From positions 1,872,501-1,936,500 of the forward strand of contig VCCP01000006.1 in assembly GCA_005765155.1 (NCBI GenBank): a stretch of 64,000 bases of DNA, written 5' to 3'. Made by a program: the position numbers and the translations under genes. Under the pieces are notes generated by a model. That model had not been told where the DNA came from and did not search any database. It saw only the letters and a list, made by a program, of their open reading frames with translations. The DNA is from Zelopaecilomyces penicillatus (lineage: Eukaryota > Ascomycota > Sordariomycetes > Hypocreales > Pseudodiploosporaceae). Below, piece by piece: positions 1 through 10,888 of the stretch (the first letter of the stretch is position 1; each line of letters opens with the position of its first letter).

Positions 1-413
1 CATTTTCTTACAGAGCGCTTTGTCTGTTCAATTCATGTCCGTGGTGATTAGGCTGTTTGCTGTTAACCCATCAACAAGGCAAAAGCGGTGGCCACTCTAG
101 ACATGTGGCTGGGATGCAGCCTATGCGTGTGGCGTTCTACGCTAGCGCCCTTTCACCTTTGGCGCGTCCCAGAGGCAACAGGCTCCATCTGAAATTTATC
201 GTCTCGCGACAACTTCTACACGGCGGTGGTGGACAGTAACAATACAGCGACCGCACACATCCGGGAGTCATCTAGGCTGTTGCCTTTTAGTCTCCGCTTC
301 GAATTGTTGGTTTGGGTGGCAACCATATGGTGGAGTAGTGGCCAAGCTCCCTGAGCTTTTCGTCGAGAACTTCGACGTTCTCTTTCGCCAAAGCCTCAAC
401 ACACACCGCCAAG
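1..413. other. Upstream region and 5' leader of brr2
   Basis: No gene is supported here. The stretch just before 414 has short ORFs without recognisable similarity and most likely holds the promoter and leader of the helicase gene. No TATA box or other clear core promoter element was seen. Confidence 0.5.
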
Positions 414-3400
414 ATGACGGATTCTAATCGCGATGTCTCGCAATATAAATACTCGGCCATGTCCAACCTGGTTCTCCAGGCGGACCGTCGATTCGTCACG
501 CGACGGACTGACGAGGCCACAGGCGACCCGGAGTCTCTCGCCGGGCGTCTGAGCATCAATGACATGGGCGCTCGAGTCGCCCGTGATCAGGTACCAAAAC
601 AGAAAAAGCAGCCTGGTATGCCTGATATCCAGAGGGGAAGTCTTCAAGAAGGGAGGGACATTCTATTACGTGAACAACAGAGGCGGAAAGCAGAAGCACA
701 GCAATCAAGAGGAACAGGCGTTCTCGGCGCAAGCGACGCCATGGTGGAAGGCATCACATACCGACCACGAACGGCAGCGACTCGAGCAACCTTCGACCTC
801 ATTCTGACCATTGTTGCAAACAACCTAGGGGATGTGCCCCACGAGGTTGTGCGCAGTGCCGCTGATGCTGCATTGGAGTATCTCAAAGATGACGACATGA
901 AGGATCTGGACAAGAAAAAAGAGATTGATGATATCCTGGGCTCAACTATGAGCCCCAAACAGTTCAATGAGCTAGTAAACCTAGGCAAGAAGATCACCGA
1001 TTACGATGCTCAGGACGATGACGAGGACGTTAATATGGGCGGTGAAAACGGCGACGATGCGGAAATCGACGAACGCCAGGGTGTCGCTGTTGCCTTTGAT
1101 GAAGACGAGGAAGATGGGGGGATCGTGGGTGAAGTGCGTGATGAATCCTCTGAAGATGAGGATGCCGACGAGGACAACGAAAATGAGGACGCCGGCAAAG
1201 TAGATGAAGTGGCCAATGGCGAAGATGATGAGATGGTCTTCGATTCAGCCCCGTCTGACGGCAAGCGAAAAGACAAGGAAAAGTCTTCGATACCAGCACG
1301 AGAGATCGACGCGTTTTGGCTGCAGAGACAAATTGGATCCCTCTACCCTGACGCTCATGAGCAAACCGACAAAACCAAGGATGCACTTCGAATCCTCTCA
1401 GGGGAATCTGAGGAGGCAGATGGAGAGGAGAAATCGCTTCGAGAGATCGAAAATGACCTCATGGAGCTTTTCGATTTTGAACACCACGAGCTTGTCCAGA
1501 AGCTTGTTGAGAATAGAGAAAAGGTCTTTTGGCTTACAAAGCTGGCCCGTACGGAAACTGCGGAAGACCGCGAGAACGTGGAACGAGAGATGGCTTCTGA
1601 AGGCTTGCAACGATTTTTGGACGAGCTGAAGGGCAAGACGGGCGCTGAGGAGGATAAAAAACGCAAGATGGATATCAAAATGGACATTGACGTTCCCGCC
1701 TCCTTTACTGCAGAAGCCCCCAAGTCAGACAGACTAGAGGGCCAGCTAGTCGGTGGACTTCAGCCGAAAAAGCTCATCAATCTCGACAACCTTGTCTTCG
1801 ATCAAGGAAATCACCTGATGACGAATGCTAAAGTCAGACTACCAGAAGGATCAACCAAAAGGTCTTTCAAGGGATACGAAGAAATTCATGTCCCCGCCCC
1901 TAAAAAGCGCAATGACCCAGACGATGTTCTCATTCCCATCACTGATATGCCTGAATGGTCTCGGAATCCCTTCAGCTCCGCAAAATCTTTGAACAAGATC
2001 CAGTCCAAATGCTATCCTTCAGCGTTTGAAGATGATGGGAATATGCTTATCTGTGCGCCAACAGGTAGTGGCAAAACCAATGTGGCCATGTTGACCATTC
2101 TGCGAGAAATCGGCAAAAATCGAAATCCTGAGACTGGTGATATTGACCTTGATGCTTTCAAAATTGTTTACATCGCACCCCTGAAAGCTCTTGTGCAGGA
2201 ACAGGTTGGCAATTTTGGAAAGCGCCTGGAGTCTTATGGAATCCGTGTTTCTGAGTTGACTGGTGATCGTCAGCTCACAAAGCAACAGATTTCTGAAACT
2301 CAGATTATTGTGACCACACCAGAAAAGTGGGACGTCATTACCAGAAAAGCGACTGATCTTACGTATACGAACCTTGTGCGTCTCGTAATCATTGACGAAA
2401 TTCACTTGCTACACGATGACCGTGGTCCCGTTCTTGAAAGTATCGTCAGCAGGACGATACGCAAGACGGAACAGACTGGTGAGCCGGTTCGACTGGTTGG
2501 ATTGTCTGCTACGCTCCCAAATTATCGCGACGTTGCAAGTTTCTTACGAGTGGACCCTAAGAAAGGCATGTTCCATTTCGATGGGTCTTTCCGTCCTTGT
2601 CCCTTGCGACAGGAGTTTGTTGGAGTCACAGAACGCAAGGCTATCAAGCAGTTGAAGACGATGAATGATGTGACTTACAACAAGGTCATGGAGCATGTCG
2701 GTACCAACAGAAATCAGATGATTATTTTTGTTCACTCCCGAAAAGAGACAGCTAAGACGGCCAAGTATATTCGAGACAAGGCGTTGGAGATGGACACGAT
2801 AAACAACATTCTTCGACACGATGCCGGTAGCCGAGAAGTGCTAACAGAGGCTGCGGGTCAGGCAACAGATAAGGACCTTAAGGACATTCTTCCTTATGGA
2901 TTTGGAATCCATCACGCCGGTATGAACAGAATGGACAGGACGGACGTGGAGGATCTCTTTGCTCGAGGCGCTATTCAGGTTCTAGTATCAACTGCAACAC
3001 TGGCTTGGGGTGTGAATCTTCCGGCACACACTGTCATCATCAAGGGGACACAAGTCTACTCACCAGAAAAGGGCAGCTGGATCGAACTGAGCCCCCAGGA
3101 CGTGCTCCAAATGCTTGGTCGTGCAGGCCGGCCCCAGTTCGATACATACGGAGAGGGCATCATCATCACCACGCAGAGCGAGATCCAGTACTACCTCTCA
3201 CTTCTGAATCAACAACTTCCAATTGAAAGTCAGTTCGTCAGCAAGCTTGTCGATAATCTAAATGCTGAAGTTGTCCTGGGCAATGTTCGGACTCGTGATG
3301 AGGGTGTTGAATGGCTTGGATACACATATCTATTTGTGCGGATGCTCCGGTCACCAGGTCTTTACCAAGTGGGGGCAGAGTATGAGGACGATGAAGCACT

Positions 3401-6400
3401 GGAACAAAAACGAGTCGACCTCATTCATTCCGCAGCCATGGCCCTTAGAAAATCCAGTCTCGTGAAATATGACGAGAAAACGGGGAAGATCCAGCCAACT
3501 GAGCTGGGCCGCATTGCATCACACTACTACATCACTTCCGTATCCATGGATACCTATAATAACCTTATCCAGCCATCCATCACCACCATTGAGCTTTTCC
3601 GAGTCTTTGCTCTCAGTGCCGAATTCAAGTACATTCCTGTACGTCAGGACGAGAAACTAGAGTTGGCCAAGCTTCTCAGTAAGGTTCCTATTCCAGTCAA
3701 AGAAAGCATTGAAGAGCCCCATGCAAAGATCAACGTTCTTCTCCAGGCATACATTTCACGGTTAAAGCTTGATGGGCTTGCCCTCATGGCAGATATGGTC
3801 TACGTTACTCAAAGTGCAGGCCGAATCATCCGAGCCATCTTTGAGATTGCGTTGAAAAAGGGCTGGGCAAGTGTTGCCAAGACGGCACTGGACCTCTGCA
3901 AGATGGCAGAGAAGCGCATGTGGCCAACAATGTCCCCACTTCGACAGTTCCCCTCGTGTTCGCGAGAAATCATCTCCAAGGCCGAAAGGATTGATGTCGG
4001 TTGGAGTAGCTATTTCGACCTTGACCCGCCTAGGATGGGTGAGCTTTTGGGAATGCCCAAAGCCGGTCGTACTGTGTGTGGCCTTGTGGCCAAGTTTCCA
4101 AGAGTCGATGTTCAAGCCCAGGTCCAGCCGATGACACGATCAATGTTGAAAGTGGAACTAAGCATCACTCCCAACTTCGAGTGGGACGATGCCATCCATG
4201 GTGCTGCTGAGAGCTTCTGGATTATAGTTGAGGATTGTGATGGCGAAGATATTCTCCATCACGACACTTTCTTGCTACGAAAGGATTATGCTGAATCCGA
4301 GTCGAATGAGCATATTGTTGAGTTCACAGTTCCCATCACGGATCCTATGCCACCGAATTACTTTGTTTCGGTCATCTCAGATAGATGGATGCACTCTGAA
4401 ACAAGACTCGCTGTACCATTCCACAAACTCATTTTACCTGAAAAGTTTCCTCCTCACACCGAGTTGCTTGAGCTCCAGCCTTTGCCTGTATCAGCCTTGA
4501 AGGTTGCCAGCTATGTGGATTTATACCCGGGCTGGAAGCAGTTCAACCGTATCCAGACACAAACCTTCAACTCACTCTACAAGACAGATCAGAATGTGTT
4601 TGTTGGTGCCCCAACAGGTAGCGGTAAGACAGTCTGCGCCGAGTTTGCTTTGCTTCGTCACTGGTCGCAGCCTGACGCTGGTCGGGCTGTCTACATTGCC
4701 CCATTCCAGGAGCTTGTCGATGCCCAACTTCAAAATTGGCAGAAGAGACTGAGCCACTTGAATGGCGGCAAGGAGATTGTGAAGTTGACCGGTGAGACCG
4801 CAACGGATCTCAAACTTCTCGAGACCGGAGATCTGATTCTCGCGACACCAACCCAATGGGACGTTCTATCGAGACAGTGGAAGCGCCGGAAGAATGTGCA
4901 GAGTGTACAGTTGTTCATTGCTGATGAGATTCATCTTCTTGGAGGCCATCTCGGCTATGTTTACGAGATCATTGTATCACGGATGCACTACATTCGCTCC
5001 CAGACGGAGCTTCCTCTTAGAATTGTGGCTCTAAGCGTCTCTCTGGCTAATGCTAGAGATATTGGGGAGTGGATTGATGCCAAAAAGCATGACATCTACA
5101 ACTTCAGCCCCCATGTCCGGCCGGTGCCTCTTGAGCTTCATATCCAGTCCTTCTCGATCCCACATTTCCCATCGTTGATGCTGGCAATGGCTAAACCTAC
5201 CTACGTAGCTATTACCCAGATGTCTTCTGACAAGCCAGCCATGATCTTTGTACCCAGCCGAAAGCAGACCCGAGGCACTGCTCGAGATTTACTCGCTGCA
5301 TGTGTGGCAGATGATGACGAAGACCGTTTCTTGCATACCGATGTCGAACAAATGCGTCCCCTACTTGACCGGATTCACGAAGATGCTCTTGCCGAGGCGC
5401 TATCTCATGGTATTGGATATTACCACGAAGCCCTCAGTCAAAGCGACAAGAGAATCGTTACACATCTTTATGATAATGGAGCCATTCAGGTCCTCGTGGC
5501 ATCTCGTGATGTCTGCTGGGAACTGACTAGCACTGCCCACCTTGTCATTGTCATGGGTACCCAGTACTTTGAAGGCCGCGAGCATCGATACGTTGATTAT
5601 CCTCTTAGTGAGGTGTTGCAGATGTTTGGCAAGTCACTGCGTCCGTCCAAGGATGGACGTGGTCGAGGCGTGCTTATGCTACCCCAGGTCAAGCGGGAGT
5701 ACTACAAGAAATTCCTGAATGAGGCGTTGCCCGTAGAGTCGCACCTGCACAATTATCTCCACGACGCCTTCGTCACCGAAATCAGTACCAAGATGATTGA
5801 GTCGGGTGATGACGCGATCAACTGGACAACATTCACTTACTTCTATCGGCGACTCCTTGGGAACCCAAGTTACTATAGCTTAACGAGCACAACTCACGAA
5901 GGCCTAAGCAATTACATGTCCGATTTAGTGGAGACTACATTGAAGGAGTTGGGCGAATCGAAGATTATTGAATTCGATGAGGAAGACGGTTCCGCCACCC
6001 CGCAGAATGCCGCCATGATTGCCGCATACTACAATATTTCTTACATCACGATGCAAACATTCTTACTGTCTCTCAGTGCTCGTACAAAGCTCAAGGGCAT
6101 TCTTGAGATTGTCACATCCGCAACCGAATTCGAGGCTATTCAGGTTCGGCGTCATGAGGATAGTCTACTACGACGCATTTACGAGCGTATTCCTGTAAAA
6201 ATGGCTCAACCTGTCTTCGACTCCCCCCATTTCAAGGCTTTCGTTTTGCTTCAAGCACACTTTTCTCGGATGCAGCTTCCCATTGATTTGGCAAAGGATC
6301 AGGAGCTTCTGATTTCGAAGATTCTTAGTCTGCTCAGTGCCATGGTTGATATTCTTTCATCCGACGGTCACCTCAATGCCATGAACGCCATGGAGATGTC

Positions 6401-7121
6401 ACAGATGGTTGTTCAAGGCATGTGGGATAGAGACAGTCCTCTCAAGCAGATTCCGCACTTCTCGCCAGAGGTGGTGAAGGTAGCAAACGACTTCGGGTAA
6501 GTAGAAGAGGTCGCCAAACCAATAGACCAAGCCCCTTATCTCAACTAAACTCAACTTAAGCATACTAATGACTTTCTTAGAATCAAGGACATATTCGACT
6601 TCATGGAGGGCATGAATCCAGAGGAAAACACAGATTACAATAATCTTGTGAAGCGGATGGGTCTTTCACAGAATCAGCTAGCACAAGCGGCCAACTTCAC
6701 AAACGACAAGTACCCCGACTTGGAGCTTGAGCATGAGATTCTTGAAGCGGATGAAATCAGAGCGGGAGAGCCGGCTCATCTTAGCATCAAGATTACGCGA
6801 AATCTTGAAGAGGAGGATGGTGAACACGACGCAACAGTACACGCACCCTTCTACCCAACGAAAAAGATGGAGAATTGGTGGCTGGTGGTTGGTGACGATA
6901 AAACACGAAATCTTTTGGCCATTAAGCGGGTCACAATTGGCCGCGAGCTGAGCGTGCGCCTCGAGTATACTGTGGCGACGCCGGGCGAGCACAATCTTAA
7001 GTTGTTCTTAATGAGTGATAGTTATGTGGGAGTGGATCAGGAGAGGGAGTTCTCAGTGACTGCAGCGGAAAGCATGGACGTTGACTCAGACGAGGAGGAG
7101 TCAGATGAGGACGATGAATAA
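414..7121 (+). CDS. brr2: Pre-mRNA-splicing helicase Brr2 (U5 snRNP 200 kDa)
   Basis: Exons 414..6496 and 6581..7121; the 84-nt intron has a GTAAGT donor and a TACTAAT branch site. The product is 2207 aa, usual for Brr2, the Ski2-like ATPase that unwinds U4/U6 during spliceosome activation. After an acidic N-terminal extension come two helicase cassettes, each followed by a Sec63 unit. Cassette 1 has the Walker A APTGSGKT (548-555), DEIH (661-664), GIHHAGMNRMDR and QMLGRAGRPQ, so it looks active. Cassette 2 keeps APTGSGKT (about 1399-1406) and DEIH (about 1504), but motif III reads ALSVSLAN, the HHAG block reads YYHEALSQSDKR and motif VI reads QMFGKSLRPS. This fits the known regulatory, inactive C-terminal cassette. 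The ATG at 414 is the first in frame and starts MTDSNRDVSQYKYSAMSN, a usual Brr2 N-terminus. The tail is Asp/Glu-rich. Confidence 0.97.
6497..6580 (+). other. Spliceosomal intron of brr2
   Basis: GTAAGT donor at 6497, CATACTAATG branch region near 6561-6570, TTAG acceptor at 6577-6580. Joining after G6496 completes a Gly codon and continues as GIKDIFDFMEG, so the TAA at 6498-6500 is intronic. Confidence 0.95.
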
Positions 7122-7950
7122 GGATGGGTGTACTTTGTTCTGGGTTCACTTCCTGCGATGAAGGTTGTGTACAGTATTACCAGCTACGATAAGGAATCTA
7201 TGGGTGTCTTTTCTCTTACTCAAATCTATCAAATGATCTCGTGACACGAGGTAAATGAACTCACAGAAATACCCTCTCTGTGTTATGTTTTCCGGGTTAA
7301 TGAACAGTTGTGAAAAAGTATGGCGGTGTAACAGCGGTTTCGAAGGCCCGAAGTAGTTGGTGAGACTGGGTGTGTCAACCCAGGCCAAAGTATGGGCCAA
7401 AACACAGAATCAGGGCGCGGAGAAGCCTCTCACATAGGCCAATGCGAATGAGACGAGAAAAGTTGGCTGGCTAGATGGAGTTTCCATGACGGGGTACGGC
7501 ATTGGCTGATTGGCTCTTGTTGTCTTGCCCCAGAGGCTGCATAAATGCCTGGCCTGTCTCGTCCCAGCTCGCTCTCGCCTGGTTGTCGAACCGCGCTTCA
7601 TTCCCGCTATCCCGGTCACGTGACCGGCCATTCTGGTGACGTTTGACGTGTTTCCCTGTACTCGTAGTCGCTATTCCTCGCTCCAGTGTTTTTCCTCTCA
7701 TCACCACCCACATCTTAGCACAATACGGGCGAAGCTGGGACCCATCACCTGCGCACTCCATCCTCACAGCCTTCGTTCTTATCACGCAACACGCTTTGCG
7801 ATTCCATTGAACACGGCGTACGCGCTTCGCAACGCGTCCGACCCGTTATTTCCAAGACGTTTTCTTCTGCGTCTTGTCAGCTTTCGCGTTGCTACTGATT
7901 CCCCGAATACTTAAAGTCCGCATTTTGCGCATCGCGATCCAGTGTTCGCA
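7122..7950. other. Intergenic region between brr2 and the PWWP gene
   Basis: About 0.8 kb holding the brr2 3' end and the promoter and leader of the next gene. A pyrimidine-rich leader runs from about 7650 to 7900. Short ORFs on both strands lack similarity to known families, and no RNA gene was seen. Confidence 0.6.
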
Positions 7951-10052
7951 ATGGCCGACACGCCCAATGAGAAGCCCGAGGCTACCACGCCTACCGCAAG
8001 CGCTGAAGAAAACCCTATTGTCGAGGACAAGGCTGGCAGTGATGGCGAATTGACTCCCAAGGACGATGCCAAGACTGAGGATGATGCTCCCAAGAACACT
8101 GAGGATGGTAAGTCTCAATCGATTACAAGCCGCGCACTTTGCGCATTTTCTGGTTCGCATGTCTACGCGTCTGCGATCAAGATGGAATTGACCTGTTTAA
8201 TTTCCTCCGGGTGCAGTCACCCTATCAGCAAATTTGCGCTAACGTTAATACGAACTAGAATCTAAGGAGTCCGAGAGCGCAGAAAAGCCCGCAGAAGACT
8301 CTGCTGAGAAACCCGATGAAGACGTCGAGATGAAAGAAACCAACGACACGGCCGCTGCTGGAGATGAAGCTGATGTTACCGCCGAGGTTGTGGAAACTCC
8401 CGCAGCCAAGGGAAAAGGTCGCCGCAAGTCAACGGCGGGAGAGTCCAAGGGCAAGACTTTGAGCAAGAAAGCATCCAAAGCCCGCCTCACTCATATCGAT
8501 GCTCAACCAGGCGATCAATTTTTGGTCAAGCTCAAGGGTTTCCCTGCATGGCCAGCCATCATCTGCGACGAGTCGATGCTGCCTAGCGCGTTGATTAATA
8601 GTCGTCCAGTCTCAGCGGCACGCCCTGATGGCTCATATAATGAACCTTACGCCGAGGGCGGCAAGCGAGTACATGACAGAAGTTTCCCCGTCATGTACTT
8701 ACATACCAATGAATTGTGAGAGCCACCCGACATGTGTTTATGGTAAATGCGCTTGCTAACAACTGTTCCTACAGTGGATGGATTGCCAACACTGCACTCT
8801 CTGAGCTCAGTGCCGAAAAAGCTAAAGACACGATTGCAGAAAAGATGCGCAAGGACCTCCGAGCAGCGTTCGAATTAGCTGCTGAAGATCATTCTATCGA
8901 GCACTACAAGGATATTCTCCAGAGCTTTCAGGACGAATTAACTGCTCAGGAAGAAGCCAAAAAAGAGGCCCTAGCAACACCCAAGAAATCGAAGAAAGGG
9001 AAAGCGAAGGTCAGCGATGATGACGACGTGGAGATGGCAGATGTGGACGAAGTTCCCAAGTCCAAGTCCAAGAAGCGAAAAGCTGAGGAGGAAATCAACG
9101 TGAGTGACCTTACCAGATCAGCCAGATGGCTGCCGAATTCGAGCTAATAAACGCGCCATTAGACGCCCCAGCGATCTGAGTCTGTCAAGAAACCCAAGAT
9201 CAAGCTCAACACATCATCTACACCAAAAGCAACTAATGGAGCTGCAACACCAAAGGGCAAGGATGCATCCGCAGCCAAGGCAACCAAGTCCAAGGGCAAG
9301 AAGGGCAAAGAGGTCGTCGAAAAGAAGACAGAAATTCCCAAGGAGCTTAAATTGACCCCAGAAGAGCGACATGCTCGCAAGGAGGCATGTTTTCACTTAA
9401 CTTGATTGGGAGAATTTGAATCTAATGCGTTTAACAGAAAGAGGTTTTGTACCTCCGTCACAAACTTCAGCGTGGTCTCTTGACCCGGGAGCAACTGCCT
9501 CGAGAGGACGAAATGGATTCCATGTCAAACTTCATCGCGCTGCTCGAGAACTTCAACGATCTCGAGGTTTCCATCATTCGATCCACGAAGATAAACAAGG
9601 TTCTCAAGGCAATCATGAAACTCGACTCAGTTCCCCGAGAAGAAGAATTTAACTTCAAGAAGAGATCTCAGTCTCTGCTCGATAAGTGGAACAAACTCCT
9701 TGCCACTGATGGTACACCCGCGGCCGCCAACGGCGTCAACGGTGCTACCGATTCCCATGACGGCGAGAAGAAAACGGGAACAAACGGTGTCAAGGCTTCT
9801 GGGGACGCCCCCAAGAAGTCGACAAAGGCTACAAAGGCAGCGTCTGAAGATGCAGAGACCAAAGATAAGGTTGTTGAGACTGAGGCAAAGAATACAGAGG
9901 AAGCCGACAAGGAGGGTGAGAAAGCTGAGGATGATGCAGTAAGTGTATAAAAATCTCCCCAAGCCCAATCATCCTGCAACTATCCTGAGTCATCTGCTAA
10001 ATTATGTTTCTAGCCTCCAGCCGAACAAGAGACTGCTGTAGCCGCAGAGTGA
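7951..10052 (+). CDS. PWWP-domain chromatin protein with TFIIS-N/IBD-like domain
   Basis: Six exons: 7951..8107, 8259..8715, 8775..9099, 9163..9384, 9438..9938 and 10014..10052, all in phase, giving 566 aa. Residues about 130-225 form a PWWP domain (GDQFLVKLKGFPAWPAI, then TNEFGWIANTALSEL), a fold that reads methylated histone lysines such as H3K36me. After a Lys-rich NLS-like linker, residues about 388-470 (EVLYLRHKLQRGLL ... INKVLKAIMKLDSVP ... LLDKWNKLL) look like the TFIIS N-terminal/LEDGF integrase-binding helical bundle. Both ends are low-complexity Glu/Lys/Ala-rich. The intron at 9385-9437 uses a GC donor; the nearby GT would put a stop at the junction. Yeast Pdp3 (NuA3b) and metazoan LEDGF/HRP2 are functional analogues by domain only, so the precise role is inferred. 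Start: first ATG in frame with the PWWP. Confidence 0.88.
9385..9437 (+). other. GC-AG intron in the PWWP gene
   Basis: The donor is GAG|GCATGT and the acceptor TTAACAG|AAA, 53 nt. Splicing gives phase-0 joining RHARKE|KEVLYLRHK. Using the GT at 9389 instead would create TAA across the junction. GC-AG is the known minor class of U2 introns. Confidence 0.8.
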
Positions 10053-10884
10053 AGGTCGAAGTAGATGAATTGTTTTGGGCGATCGCGTTTCCTTCTCAGG
10101 ATCTAGCTTCGATAATCCGGGCAGGGACCTGTCAATACGTCTCTTTTTGGCTTTTCTCATTTCTTTGCTGTGTGGCGCATAGGGCACGGTTCTCGTTATT
10201 GTTAGTTATTTCTTGCTGCTCTTCTTTATTTTCTATAAAATATGGGGCCACGGTATGCTCTTCGAAGTTTTGATGTATGAATATCTCGCCATGAACGGCG
10301 ACCGAATCGGAAGCGTGGCATCTGGAAGATGCTGCCCAATTAGCGGCTGTTGATATACGTTCTTTCTTCGGTCTGCCGGGATCTACGAGCACGACTGGTG
10401 CATGGAGTGAAGCGACGTGGAGGGAGTGCAAATTTACAGAGAGTCCTGTTGTGTCGGACTCGTGGGGTGAGGCACCTGGGTGAAGCAAAAACAGATGAGA
10501 TGTCTGGGATGCGGTGGTCGATATGATGGCGGGGGTTGACAATGGGTTTCTATTACACTCTGATTGCGTTGGTTTCGGACTGCAGGAAATAGCAGCCGGG
10601 AGGAAGCATTTTGCAATAAAAAGATATTCAATGGTACTGATTTGTTCATGAAGAAGGAATGAGAACATGCTACTATGATGATGATTCGCTTTGATGCCAA
10701 CAAGTTGAAAATGGATAATTAAATGAAGGTATCAAAGGGGTACAGTATGACTTGATGGTTTAAGCACTGTGTTCGAATACGCGTCACGCAGTCGTTCAAG
10801 CGCGTTCATTTCGGGCTATTTGCAGAGAACTCTGATTGTCAAGGGAATGATTGCTATGACAGACCACCTTGGCCCAACAGGAAA
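10053..10884. other. Intergenic region between the PWWP gene and orc3
   Basis: About 0.8 kb with no supported gene. It should contain the PWWP gene 3' UTR and the orc3 promoter. The last 29 nt carry a short upstream ORF that overlaps the orc3 start codon. Confidence 0.6.
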
Positions 10885-10888
10885 ATGA
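10856..10888 (+). promoter_or_regulatory. Upstream ORF overlapping the orc3 start (ATGA)
   Basis: A 10-codon ORF (MTDHLGPTGK, then TGA 10886-10888) ends on the ATG proposed for orc3 (10885-10887), forming a 4-base ATGA overlap. This layout suits termination-reinitiation. It depends on the orc3 start being right. Confidence 0.45.
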
